Positions 43,045-51,130 of a stretch of DNA of 64,000 nucleotides are shown one piece after another; the stretch's first letter is position 1; each line of letters begins with the position of its first letter. This DNA is from WTGA01 sp965231865 (GTDB taxonomy: Bacteria > Pseudomonadota > Gammaproteobacteria > Arenicellales > Poriferihabitantaceae): the NCBI GenBank assembly GCA_965231865.1, contig CBDDOJ010000002.1, forward strand, positions 248,001 to 312,000. The letters are read 5' to 3'. Position numbers and translations under genes: made by a program. Below the pieces are notes generated by a model that had not been told where the DNA came from, ran no database searches, and was given only the letters and a program-made list of their open reading frames with translations.

Positions 43045-43547
43045 CAATCCGCAAACCCCCTTTCAGGCAACCCCACGCCGGGGTGAGCGGAAATCCGACG
43101 GAATTCACTTTCAAGCGCCCGGGTCAGCGCCCCTCTTTCCCGGTCGGTCAGGCAACGTCCTATTTCCACCCATTTGCCCTTGCACCCCAGCAGCAATCTG
43201 GCGGGATACCCCCGGTATCTCGGGTGCTCCAGCCTGATCTGGGTCCAATGCAGGGGAAATTCCCACTTTGCATCGGCATTGTCCTGGATGTGGAAGATTT
43301 CAACCCGGTTTTCAGACATCACCACCCGTTCCACATACGCGGAGTGCCGGGCGACGAGGAAAAACACGGTCCCCACCGCCAATACATCCAGCAACGCGAA
43401 GGGCAAAATCAGCCAGTAGCCCAGAATTGCGAATCTCAGGGCGATGCCCAGGGCAATGACCGCCAGCAGTGTAACCAGCCAAATCCAGGTCCTGGAATGA
43501 AAGGAACCGTTTGGTCGAATAATAAATTCGGACTGGCGCGAAGACAT
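43044..43547 (-). CDS. DUF2244 membrane protein
   Basis: 167 residues with two central helices, typical of DUF2244: FIIRPNGSFHSRTWIWLVTLL at the start, then a soluble C-terminal domain with RVEIFHIQDN and KWEFPLHWTQIRLEHPRY. These proteins often lie next to oxidase subunit II genes. Function unknown. Its stop overlaps the ctaB start. Confidence 0.85.
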   Translation of the reverse strand: MSSRQSEFIIRPNGSFHSRTWIWLVTLLAVIALGIALRFAILGYWLILPFALLDVLAVGTVFFLVARHSAYVERVVMSENRVEIFHIQDNADAKWEFPLHWTQIRLEHPRYRGYPARLLLGCKGKWVEIGRCLTDRERGALTRALESEFRRISAHPGVGLPERGFAD

Positions 43548-43769
43548 GGCCGGATCGGGTGCAGCACATCAGATTAGGGACTGGGGATTTTACCAAAATT
43601 TTTTGTCTTCGACAGAAAAACAAGGCCGCACCCGGCCATATGGCATGCCCGGGGTGTTTCGGCCCTCCCATTCAGGTTCTTTCCTGACGGGCGGACCTGG
43701 CTGGCACACCCGGGGCATTGTCACTGAACGTCCCACAGGGCGTATAATCCTTCCCTTTTACGGATCCGG

Positions 43770-44705
43770 ATGAGCATGCGCGAAACACTGGTGGTCAAAA
43801 CCGACAATGAAAAATTCGAGGATTGGCAGCATGCCCTCGCACACTGTGACCTGGATATCGTACGCTGGGACTGTGTCACCAACCACGATGCGGTGGATTT
43901 TGCCCTGGTCTGGCAACCTTCCCCCGGGGCCCTTGCCCGGTTTCCCAACCTGAAGATCATTTTTTCTGTCGGTGCCGGCATCGACCACCTGAAGGGAGAC
44001 GGAATTCTGCCTCCCGGGATTCCCGTTATCCGGATGGTGGATGAATTGCTGACCGCCGGCATGGTTGAATATGTGCTGTTTCATGTGCTCAGGTTTCACC
44101 GGTTCATGCCCCAATACGAACAGCACCAGGCGGAACATGCCTGGCGGCCCATCCGCCAGGTCCCCGCCTGCGAACGCACGGTGGGGATACTCGGGGTGGG
44201 TGAAATGGGCCAGGCATCAGCCCGGGCACTGGTCAACCTCGGGTTTGATGTCATTGGCTGGAGCCGCAGTGAAAAAACCATTGAAGGAGTGACCGGTTAT
44301 GTGGGGCTTTCCCAGCTCGACAGCCTGTTGTCGAGGAGCGAAATCCTGGTTTGCCTGTTGCCCCTGACGGATCAAACCTGTCAGATCCTGAATGCAGAAA
44401 ACCTGGCCAAACTGCCCCGGGGGGCACACCTTATCAGCGCTGGCCGCGGAGGGCACCAAATCGAAGCGGACATCCTGACCGCACTGGACAACGGGCAATT
44501 GGCAGGGGCCGCACTGGATGTGTTCGAAACCGAGCCACTGCCTGAAAATCATCCCCTGTGGGACCACACAAATGTGTACATCACCCCCCATATTGCCAGC
44601 ATGACCGTGCCCGCATCCAGCTCTGCCCATGTTTACAACAATATCCTGCGGTATCGCAATCGCGAGCCACTGACGCATGTGGTGGACCTGGAGCAGGGGT
44701 ATTGA
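43770..44705 (+). CDS. Glyoxylate/hydroxypyruvate reductase A-like dehydrogenase
   Basis: 311 residues, D-isomer 2-hydroxyacid dehydrogenase family. NAD(P)-binding GILGVGEMGQASARALVNLGFDVIGWSRS near 140-168; substrate/catalytic region FSVGAGIDHL near 70, catalytic Arg in ISAGRGGHQIEAD, Glu in DVFETEPLPENHPLW and His in ITPHIAS. GhrA-type length. Probably reduces glyoxylate or hydroxypyruvate. Solitary gene on the plus strand. Confidence 0.87.
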   Translation: MSMRETLVVKTDNEKFEDWQHALAHCDLDIVRWDCVTNHDAVDFALVWQPSPGALARFPNLKIIFSVGAGIDHLKGDGILPPGIPVIRMVDELLTAGMVEYVLFHVLRFHRFMPQYEQHQAEHAWRPIRQVPACERTVGILGVGEMGQASARALVNLGFDVIGWSRSEKTIEGVTGYVGLSQLDSLLSRSEILVCLLPLTDQTCQILNAENLAKLPRGAHLISAGRGGHQIEADILTALDNGQLAGAALDVFETEPLPENHPLWDHTNVYITPHIASMTVPASSSAHVYNNILRYRNREPLTHVVDLEQGY

Positions 44706-44821
44706 GGGGCAATTTGCCCCGTTCGCCCTGCCGGAAGCCTGTCAACGAAAAATAGAAATGTCCTCTTCATACTCCCCTGTCTACACTCCGAAGCGCAATA
44801 CCCGTCGTGGCGGCAGCGGAC

Positions 44822-44847
44822 AAATCAGCACCCCGGAGTGCTGATTT
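44822..44847 (+). promoter_or_regulatory. Perfect 10-bp hairpin AAATCAGCAC-CCCGGA-GTGCTGATTT
   Basis: Two 10-base arms separated by six bases. No T-run follows, so it is less likely an intrinsic terminator of the upstream dehydrogenase gene than an operator or a transcript structure. It lies 255 bases ahead of the AAA ATPase ATG. Confidence 0.5.
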
Positions 44848-44970
44848 CACTCACAAGTGGGGGCCATCTCAACTCTGGGAAATACTGACAGAGTCATCCT
44901 CCAACCCACGGACCTGCCCAACACCTTCCACCCGAGGGAAGCCACTCCGATTTTATGGGAACCTTATGTT

Positions 44971-44988
44971 TATGGGAACGTTCCCATA
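44971..44988 (+). promoter_or_regulatory. 18-bp perfect palindrome TATGGGAACGTTCCCATA
   Basis: A perfect dyad. The half-site TATGGGAAC also occurs at 44954-44962, exactly 17 bases upstream of the palindrome's first base, making an extended direct-plus-inverted array. This is the design of a repressor operator. It sits about 115 bases before the AAA ATPase ATG. Confidence 0.55.
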
Positions 44989-45102
44989 TCCCATTGATCA
45001 CAGGTTGGGAAGCACGGTTTTCAACCGGGCCGGGGTCATTTTGCGCTGGCATGGCGATGCTTGATTTTTGACAATACCCCCGATTTAAGGCAGGATGACC
45101 CA

Positions 45103-46314
45103 ATGTCGGAAAAGAAAATGAATGCCCCTGATTTGTCCGATCTGTTTACGCCCGGTGCTGGCGGTGTCCCTCCGTATTTGGCGGGTCGTAAGGGAGAACA
45201 GGCCTATTTCCAGACTTGTGTCAAATCCTTGAAAAACCGGAGACCTATTAGTCGGGACCTGATTCTCTACGGCCCCCGGGGCAACGGCAAGACCGCACTG
45301 CTTCGTTATCTGCAAAAAGAGACCCACCAGCAAGACGCCTCCAACCCGGACATTCTGTGGACAACCCCGGGGATGCTGGACAACCCGGGAAAGCTGGTCG
45401 ATCTGATTGTTGGGGATCATACCGCCCTTCGGCGCAAGATCCAATCTGCGGATTTTTCGATTAATGTTGGCATCGCCAAAGCCAATGCACAAGTTGATTT
45501 TTCCAAACGAACCCTGACCCTTGATGACCTGCTGCAGGAGCGGTGTCAGCATCAGCCCCTGATTCTGATCATTGACGAAGCGCACCGATTGAGCCCGCAA
45601 CTGGGAGAGGACTTGCTCAATGCCAGCCAGGTCGTGCGCAACGCAGGCAATCCATTCCTGCTCGTGCTGGCCGGCACACCGAATCTCAGCGCCGCATTGG
45701 GCAAAGCCAATGCGTCCTTCTGGGACCGCAGCAAAAAATTGCCTTTGGGACGCTTGTCACCGGATGAAGCTGGCGCCGCGCTTACCGTTCCATTACAGGA
45801 GGCCGGCATCACCTTTGCCCCCGGTGTCGTTGCAGAAATCGTTGCACAGGCCCACTGTTATCCTTTTTTCATGCAAGTCTGGGGAGATTGCCTGGCCCGA
45901 AGACTGGATGAAACCAAAGAAACAGAGATCACCCTGGCACAGGTCAAAGAAGTGGAAGCTGCAGTGATAAACGAACGCAACGCGATGTATGATATCCGAT
46001 TCAATGAGATAAAAAGAATGGGGTTGCTGTCCATCGCCCGGAGCGTTGCAGACGCTTTTGTCCAGTGCGAGGAACCCGTCCTGCATGGAAGCGATCTGGA
46101 TCAAGCGATTGAAAAGGGAATGGCAGGGGATGAACCGACCACGAATGAACGAATCATGGAAAAACTCGAACAACTTTCCCATCTGGGTTACGTCTGGCCT
46201 GTTGGAGGGTATGCTTACGAGCCCGGTATCCCGAGCCTGATGGCTTTTGTGCAAGGCTATTCGCTGTCCCAAACCAGAGGGAAAGAGGCAGCACTGCACA
46301 CCACCCCTCGGTGA
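45103..46314 (+). CDS. Orphan AAA-family ATPase
   Basis: 403 residues from the ATG at 45103 (AGGCAGGA upstream); TTG at 45061 would add 14. Walker A LYGPRGNGKTALL at about 55-67, Walker B LILIIDEAHRLS near 151-162, then LLVLAGTPNLSAAL, similar to a sensor-1 region. C-terminal part (about 300-385) is helical with a possible winged-helix end, SHLGYVWPVGGYAYEPGIPSLMAFV. It resembles generic ATP-binding proteins of the AAA_16/ATPase_2 type, not IstB. Partner genes are not adjacent. The strong operator-like repeats upstream suggest tight control. Function unknown; could act in stress response or mobile-element defence, but nothing in the sequence proves it. Confidence 0.75.
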   Translation: MSEKKMNAPDLSDLFTPGAGGVPPYLAGRKGEQAYFQTCVKSLKNRRPISRDLILYGPRGNGKTALLRYLQKETHQQDASNPDILWTTPGMLDNPGKLVDLIVGDHTALRRKIQSADFSINVGIAKANAQVDFSKRTLTLDDLLQERCQHQPLILIIDEAHRLSPQLGEDLLNASQVVRNAGNPFLLVLAGTPNLSAALGKANASFWDRSKKLPLGRLSPDEAGAALTVPLQEAGITFAPGVVAEIVAQAHCYPFFMQVWGDCLARRLDETKETEITLAQVKEVEAAVINERNAMYDIRFNEIKRMGLLSIARSVADAFVQCEEPVLHGSDLDQAIEKGMAGDEPTTNERIMEKLEQLSHLGYVWPVGGYAYEPGIPSLMAFVQGYSLSQTRGKEAALHTTPR

Positions 46315-46362
46315 GCATCCATTGGCGTAATGTTTCCCCGGGAACTGGGTCCCCCTCAATGG

Positions 46363-46392
46363 AAAAGGGGACATCTTAGAATTGCGTTGACA
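46363..46392 (+). repeat. Copy B of the dispersed transposon-end-like motif
   Basis: AAAAGGGGACAT, seven bases, TTGCGTTGACA; same layout as 3994-4027. It lies just after the AAA ATPase gene. Confidence 0.45.
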
Positions 46393-46518
46393 CACAGCCC
46401 TTCCGGAAGTCTTGCAAAAAGACCGCACTGGATTTATTCTTCAACCAGATAAACTGGTCAATGTCGTCAACCGCAGACATGGTCGCGTGTTTAACCCTGA
46501 TCTCATGGAGTGTAAAAT

Positions 46519-46596
46519 ATGAACCCACTAAAAAGTATTCCCGGCACCATTATTGCCGGTTTCGTTATTGCCATAGTCATTGCCCTTGTCCTTTAG
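46519..46596 (+). CDS. 25-residue single-helix membrane peptide
   Basis: ATG at 46519 with GGAG eight bases upstream and TAG at 46594. The product begins MNPLKSIPG and continues with one fully hydrophobic helix to VIALVL. The strong ribosome binding site and the position 61 bases before the next membrane-protein gene support translation. No family recognised; conservation in other genomes would decide. Confidence 0.55.
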   Translation: MNPLKSIPGTIIAGFVIAIVIALVL

Positions 46597-46657
46597 GCAA
46601 TTCCCCTGTCCGGCTGAAAAGCAGGATTAAATATCAAGTCAGGAGGTTTACAGAACA

Positions 46658-47161
46658 ATGAATACCTGGTCTTTCGTAGTTTGGTTACATGTATTGGCAG
46701 GGATCGTCTGGATTGGTCTGCTGTACTATTTCAATTTTGTCCAGGTCCCCGCCGTCGCGGAAGGCGCGGCAGACAAGGACGGCCCCGGACCGGCGGCGAT
46801 TTCAAAATATGTGGCTCCCCGGGCCCTGCTGTGGTTTCGCTGGGGAGCGGTGGCAACCTGGATCACCGGTGCGATTGCGCTGGAATCTTCCGGGGCCGGC
46901 CTGGTCGCCGCGTTTACGCTTAACGGGCCTACGCCCGTGATCGTCATCGGGATTGGTGCCTGGCTCGGGACCATCATGCTGTTCAACGTATGGGTATTGA
47001 TCTGGCCAAACCAGAAAAAAATCCTGGGCCTGGTCTCGGCCAGCCCGGAAGAAATTGCCAAGGCGAAAAATGTCGCCCTGCTGGCATCCCGGACCAATAC
47101 CATGCTCTCCATCCCCATGATCATGTGCATGGTTGGCTTCATGCACGGCCTGCCTTTCTAG
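46658..47161 (+). CDS. Membrane protein, PuuD N-terminal (Urate_ox_N)-like
   Basis: 167 residues with four hydrophobic segments: SFVVWLHVLAGIVWIGLLYYFNF, ALLWFRWGAVATWITGAIAL, VIVIGIGAWLGTIMLFNVWVL and TMLSIPMIMCMVGF. The patterns LHVLAGIVWIG, RWGAVATWITG and WVLIWPNQKKI fit the membrane domain of urate hydroxylase PuuD, found alone in many marine gammaproteobacteria. Conserved His in the first helix could bind heme. There is no attached cytochrome domain here. AGGAGG precedes the start. Confidence 0.68.
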   Translation: MNTWSFVVWLHVLAGIVWIGLLYYFNFVQVPAVAEGAADKDGPGPAAISKYVAPRALLWFRWGAVATWITGAIALESSGAGLVAAFTLNGPTPVIVIGIGAWLGTIMLFNVWVLIWPNQKKILGLVSASPEEIAKAKNVALLASRTNTMLSIPMIMCMVGFMHGLPF

Positions 47162-47382
47162 GCATCCGGGCTGACCCCGAAAGTTCCCCGGCCTCCGGTC
47201 ACGAAAAGAACCCTGGCCGGACCGAGTTGTTTTCCTGATCCATGCACAAGGAACAGCAATGCGCTGAAAATACCCGTCCACGGGGGTCGCAGGCCAGGCA
47301 GGGGCCCCCAGCCAGGTGCGCCGTGCTAAATTTCGGAAAACCGGCTAAAATACCGCCACGACCTGATTGAACCGAAACCTGT

Positions 47383-48015
47383 ATGTTTACCTTCGCAAAA
47401 CGCAAAACCAAGCCATCCCGGCCGGATACCCTTGCACACCGGGAACAGGCCATCCCGGTAACGAACCGGCATTATGTCAACGGCAACCCCATTCAGGGCC
47501 CCTTTTCGGGTCACCTGCAAACCGCCGTGTTTGGGTTGGGTTGTTTTTGGGGAGCAGAGCGCAAGTTCTGGCAACTGGACGGTGTTTTTACCACCGCGGC
47601 GGGATATGCCGGCGGCACAACGCGCAATGCCACCTACCAGGATGTCTGTAGCGGAAGGACCGGCCACGCAGAAGTGGTCATGGTGGTCTTTGATCCGTCG
47701 AAAATCAGCTTTGAAGCGCTCTTGTCTGTATTCTGGGAATCCCACAATCCAACCCAGGGGATGCGCCAGGGCAACGATATAGGCACCCAGTACCGGTCCG
47801 CAATCTATGCCCGGGATGAACAGCAATTGACCGAAGCCCAGGCATCAAAAACCGCCTATAACCAAAGACTGAAAGCCGCGGGATTTCCGGACATCACCAC
47901 GGAAATCCGGAAAGAGACCGGTTTCTTCTATGCGGAAGATTACCACCAGCAGTACCTGGCGAAAATTCCCAACGGCTACTGTGGTCTTGGCGGAACCGGC
48001 GTACCCTGTGGGTAA
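47383..48015 (+). CDS. msrA: Peptide-methionine (S)-S-oxide reductase MsrA
   Basis: 210 residues. Catalytic GCFWGAERKFWQLDGV at about 53-68 with the nucleophilic Cys, GYAGGTTRNATYQDVCSGRTGHAEVV, and NPTQGMRQGNDIGTQYRSAIY are all canonical. C-terminal recycling Cys are NGYCGLGGTGVPC. It restores oxidised methionine residues in the cytoplasm and complements periplasmic MsrPQ encoded 20 kb away. Confidence 0.95.
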   Translation: MFTFAKRKTKPSRPDTLAHREQAIPVTNRHYVNGNPIQGPFSGHLQTAVFGLGCFWGAERKFWQLDGVFTTAAGYAGGTTRNATYQDVCSGRTGHAEVVMVVFDPSKISFEALLSVFWESHNPTQGMRQGNDIGTQYRSAIYARDEQQLTEAQASKTAYNQRLKAAGFPDITTEIRKETGFFYAEDYHQQYLAKIPNGYCGLGGTGVPCG

Positions 48016-48106
48016 TGGTGGAGACGGGACCGGACCTTGTCCTGGCTTCCACTCCTTTCACAGACGTCCCACTCCCCGTCCTGGCGGCATGATGGTACAG
48101 GGCCTA

Positions 48107-48124
48107 CCCGGGAACCCACCCGGG
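48107..48124. terminator. GC-rich hairpin between convergent genes
   Basis: CCCGGG (48107-12), loop AACCCA, CCCGGG (48119-24), between the convergent msrA and DUF1820 genes. No strong T-run on either side, so its role as terminator is uncertain. Confidence 0.3.
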
Positions 48125-48171
48125 CCGTGATTCTTCAGCGTGACGAGACGATTTTGTTCTGTTGAGCGGGT

Positions 48172-48513
48172 TCAGTCGCTTTTGGGCTGCAGGGGCGGCA
48201 TGGGGAAGGCCGCGATATTGCTCCCGCTCTTGTTCCCGGTGCTGTCCGTAATTTTATTGATGCCTTCCTTTTCCACCTCATCAATTCGCACGATGGAGTG
48301 CAGCGGGATATAGGTCCGCTTCACTGCGCTGAATTCCTGCTTCAGCCTTTCCTCGGAGGGGTCAACGACGACCTGGGTTTTCTCTCCAAAAATGATGTTG
48401 GCCACCTCGATAAACGCATACATGTTGCTTTGGGTGACTTCCCGGGCATAGAGTTCATAAAGCTTGCCCTGACTGTGGAACTGTATTTTGTAAATATTGT
48501 TTTTTTTGCTCAC
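48172..48513 (-). CDS. DUF1820 family protein
   Basis: 113 residues. YKIQFHSQGKLYELYAREVTQSNMYAFIEVANIIFGE and RTYIPLHSIVRIDEVEKEGINKI are the conserved family segments. Small cytosolic protein of unknown function, widespread in gammaproteobacteria. Solitary on the minus strand. Confidence 0.86.
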   Translation of the reverse strand: MSKKNNIYKIQFHSQGKLYELYAREVTQSNMYAFIEVANIIFGEKTQVVVDPSEERLKQEFSAVKRTYIPLHSIVRIDEVEKEGINKITDSTGNKSGSNIAAFPMPPLQPKSD

Positions 48514-48617
48514 TGTTTACTCTTGATCGCTCATTTTTACCCAGTCCCACGGACCCTGTGATGTAGAATTCCGGATATGCCTGCCGCCGGATTATATCAT
48601 TACTTCAATTGTCGCTA

Positions 48618-50063
48618 ATGCTTTCTCGTTACATTTCCAACCATCTGCCCCGGTTTGTTGTCTGCCCGGCTCTCCTGCTGTTCGCCACCACCGCGTTTGC
48701 GCATTCGCTCCCTGACCGTGTCACCCGATTGCTGCAGGATTACCGGATTCCGGTCTCTGCGGTCAGCATTGATGTGCGCCAAATGGAAACGGGGAGGTCT
48801 GTACTAAGCCTGAACAGTGATGTTCCAAGGACACCGGCTTCCGTGATCAAGGTCCTGACCACGCTGGCGGCCCTGGAAATGCTCGGACCGCATTACCAAT
48901 GGGAAACCCGGTACCTGGCTGACGGTCAAATCAAACAGGGTGTGCTGCACGGGGACCTGGTTCTGAAAGGGGGCGGAGACCCTTTCCTGACGGTGGAACA
49001 ATTCTGGGGACAAGTGCTGGATATCCGCCAACGGGGGATACAGACCATCACCGGGGACCTGGTCATTGACAATACACTGTTTCGTTTGCCCAACCATGAC
49101 CGGTCGGCATTCGATAATGAACCGGCCCGGCTTTACAATGTGGGCCCGGATGCCGCTTTGGTGAATTCATCGGCAACAAACTTCGTGATTCAACCCCGGG
49201 ATGGCCGGGCCATTGTTTTTGCCTCCCCTCCCATGGCGGGCCTGGAAATCGAAAACCAGCTGACGCTGTCCGATGGAAAGTGTTACCACCCGGGGCATGG
49301 ATGGCAATATGGCATCCATCGGAAAAATGAAAAAATAATCGCACGTTTCAAGGGCAAGTATCGCCGAAGCTGCGATCAATACTCGTTCGGCAGGTCCATC
49401 GTGCCCAACCTCGAATATACCTACCGCCTGTTTGCCTATCTGTGGACCAGTACCGGGGGACGCTTCAATGGCGGATATCGTGTGGAAAGGACACCCTCCA
49501 CCGCCAGGCCACTGGCCACCCATGCGTCCCGGCCCCTGGCGGACATGATTACCGGAATAAACAAATTCAGCACCAATGCGCTGGCCCGCCAATTGATGTT
49601 GGGCCTGGATGCCCAGGACGAGAACAAGCCGGCCACCATTGAGGGCGCGCGACGTGCCATCGGGGACTGGCTGACGGCCAGCAACCTGCCCATGCCCCTG
49701 CTGAAGCTGGACAACGGCTCGGGACTGTCCAGGCAAACACAGATCACCAGCGGCGATCTGGAGAAACTGCTGCAATATGGCTGGCACAGCAACTTTCGTG
49801 CGGAATTCCTGTCCTCACTGGCTCTGGTGGCATTGGACGGGACCATGAAAAAACGGCTGGTTGAGAGCAACTTGACCGGGCGTGCCCGGATAAAAACCGG
49901 ATGGCTCAAAGGGGTCCGGAGCATGACGGGGTATGTCCATGCCCGAAATGGCACCTGGTACTCGGTCACGTTGATCATCGAATCCGGTTCGATACGATAC
50001 AAGGATGGAAATCGCATACAGGATGCCCTCCTGAAGTGGGTCTATGATCTTCCGGCCCGATGA
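48618..50063 (+). CDS. dacB: D-alanyl-D-alanine carboxypeptidase/endopeptidase, PBP4 (DacB) type
   Basis: 481 residues from the ATG at 48618 (TTG at 48609 is an alternative). Signal peptide ends near TTAFAHS. Penicillin-binding motifs are in place: SxxK in RTPASVIKVLT, SxN in INKFSTNALARQ and KTG in RARIKTGWLKGV, with GGGDPFLTVEQ and the family-C insertions between. It trims peptidoglycan cross-links in the periplasm. Confidence 0.92.
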   Translation: MLSRYISNHLPRFVVCPALLLFATTAFAHSLPDRVTRLLQDYRIPVSAVSIDVRQMETGRSVLSLNSDVPRTPASVIKVLTTLAALEMLGPHYQWETRYLADGQIKQGVLHGDLVLKGGGDPFLTVEQFWGQVLDIRQRGIQTITGDLVIDNTLFRLPNHDRSAFDNEPARLYNVGPDAALVNSSATNFVIQPRDGRAIVFASPPMAGLEIENQLTLSDGKCYHPGHGWQYGIHRKNEKIIARFKGKYRRSCDQYSFGRSIVPNLEYTYRLFAYLWTSTGGRFNGGYRVERTPSTARPLATHASRPLADMITGINKFSTNALARQLMLGLDAQDENKPATIEGARRAIGDWLTASNLPMPLLKLDNGSGLSRQTQITSGDLEKLLQYGWHSNFRAEFLSSLALVALDGTMKKRLVESNLTGRARIKTGWLKGVRSMTGYVHARNGTWYSVTLIIESGSIRYKDGNRIQDALLKWVYDLPAR

Positions 50064-50107
50064 TGCGCTGCCTTGCCGTCATCCGCCGGCCTGCGGACGG
50101 GGCGGCA

Positions 50108-50974
50108 TCAGGACCAGCCGGCTGCCGGGGAACGGATGAACCGTTCGATCAGCGGGGCGACCCTCTCAGGATGGTCCATGTGCAAGTGGTGATGCCCGTG
50201 GACTTCTTCAACAACCAGATCGGGGATTGCCTGGATTCGCCGATTGGTCGACTTTCTCGATATCACCAATCCGTCTTTGGCCAGAATGAGCAATGTCGGG
50301 GCTGAAATGCCCTGGAGGATCGACACCACTTTGTCCTGGCTCATGTAGATCGGAGAATGCTGCTTGAGCCTGGGGTCGCTGCGAACAGTGATTTTTCCAT
50401 TTTGCCGGAATGTCCCCCGGTGCAGCAGTGTTTCCACACTGCTTCGGTTGATGCGGCCGGCACGCAGGCGTTTATCCACCAGGCTGTCCCAGGAACGGTA
50501 TTGCGACAACGGAAGAACCTCCCCGTCGTCCAGAAATGCCATGGATTTTCGAAATTGATCCAGGGAGTCGTCATCCTCTCCGGAAATTGGCCCGATTCCG
50601 TCAATCAAAACAAGGCGGTTTACGCGCCCTGGAAATGACGCGGCAAACGCCGAAGCGATCCCGGCACCCAATGAATGCCCAACCAGGTTGAACCGGTGGA
50701 AGCCGAGGTTTTTGACAACCCGGTATACATCCGCGACATAGTCTGTAAAATGGTATATGCAGCCAGGGGGCCGATGCGCGGAATGCCCATGACCCGGCAG
50801 ATCAATACTGATCCACCGGTGAGCGGGAATGGCCCGGCATACCGACGTGAAACTGGACGCATTGTCCAGCCATCCATGAAGACAAAGGGCCGGAAAACCG
50901 CTCTGGCTGCCAAAGTGGAGCGCTGCGATATTCCCGGTCAACCCCTGAACAGTGGTTTCAGTTTGCTGCATCAT
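50108..50974 (-). CDS. Alpha/beta hydrolase
   Basis: 288 residues. HGWLDNASSF oxyanion region near 33, nucleophile elbow LVGHSLGAGIASAFAA near 100 with catalytic Ser, and a late His in HHHLHMDHPERVAPLIERF. This is the common fold of esterases and C-C bond hydrolases; MhpC/YfhR-like in overall look. Substrate unknown. Convergent with dacB and divergent from gltA. Confidence 0.85.
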   Translation of the reverse strand: MMQQTETTVQGLTGNIAALHFGSQSGFPALCLHGWLDNASSFTSVCRAIPAHRWISIDLPGHGHSAHRPPGCIYHFTDYVADVYRVVKNLGFHRFNLVGHSLGAGIASAFAASFPGRVNRLVLIDGIGPISGEDDDSLDQFRKSMAFLDDGEVLPLSQYRSWDSLVDKRLRAGRINRSSVETLLHRGTFRQNGKITVRSDPRLKQHSPIYMSQDKVVSILQGISAPTLLILAKDGLVISRKSTNRRIQAIPDLVVEEVHGHHHLHMDHPERVAPLIERFIRSPAAGWS

Positions 50975-51130
50975 TGTGGGCGAATATGTTTCCTTATCAT
51001 GAAAAACAAAACCGGGGCAAATACCCGTTTGTCATGCCAAGGCTTTTCAATAATGTGGTAGATTATTATACGCAATATAAAATTTTGACCGGTTGGTTTG
51101 TTGCAAGAAATTATTAATGGAGAAGATAGT

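Larger units (their letters stand above)
44706..45102. promoter_or_regulatory. Regulatory region upstream of orphan AAA ATPase
   Basis: 397 bases without a gene, containing two perfect inverted repeats (44822-44847 and 44971-44988) and a direct repeat of the second repeat's half-site. See those entries. No tRNA and no transposase remnant seen. Confidence 0.45.

Noticed and set aside
45103..46314. IstB-type transposition helper
   Set aside because: Length (403) and C-terminal part do not fit IstB, and there is no IstA-like gene.
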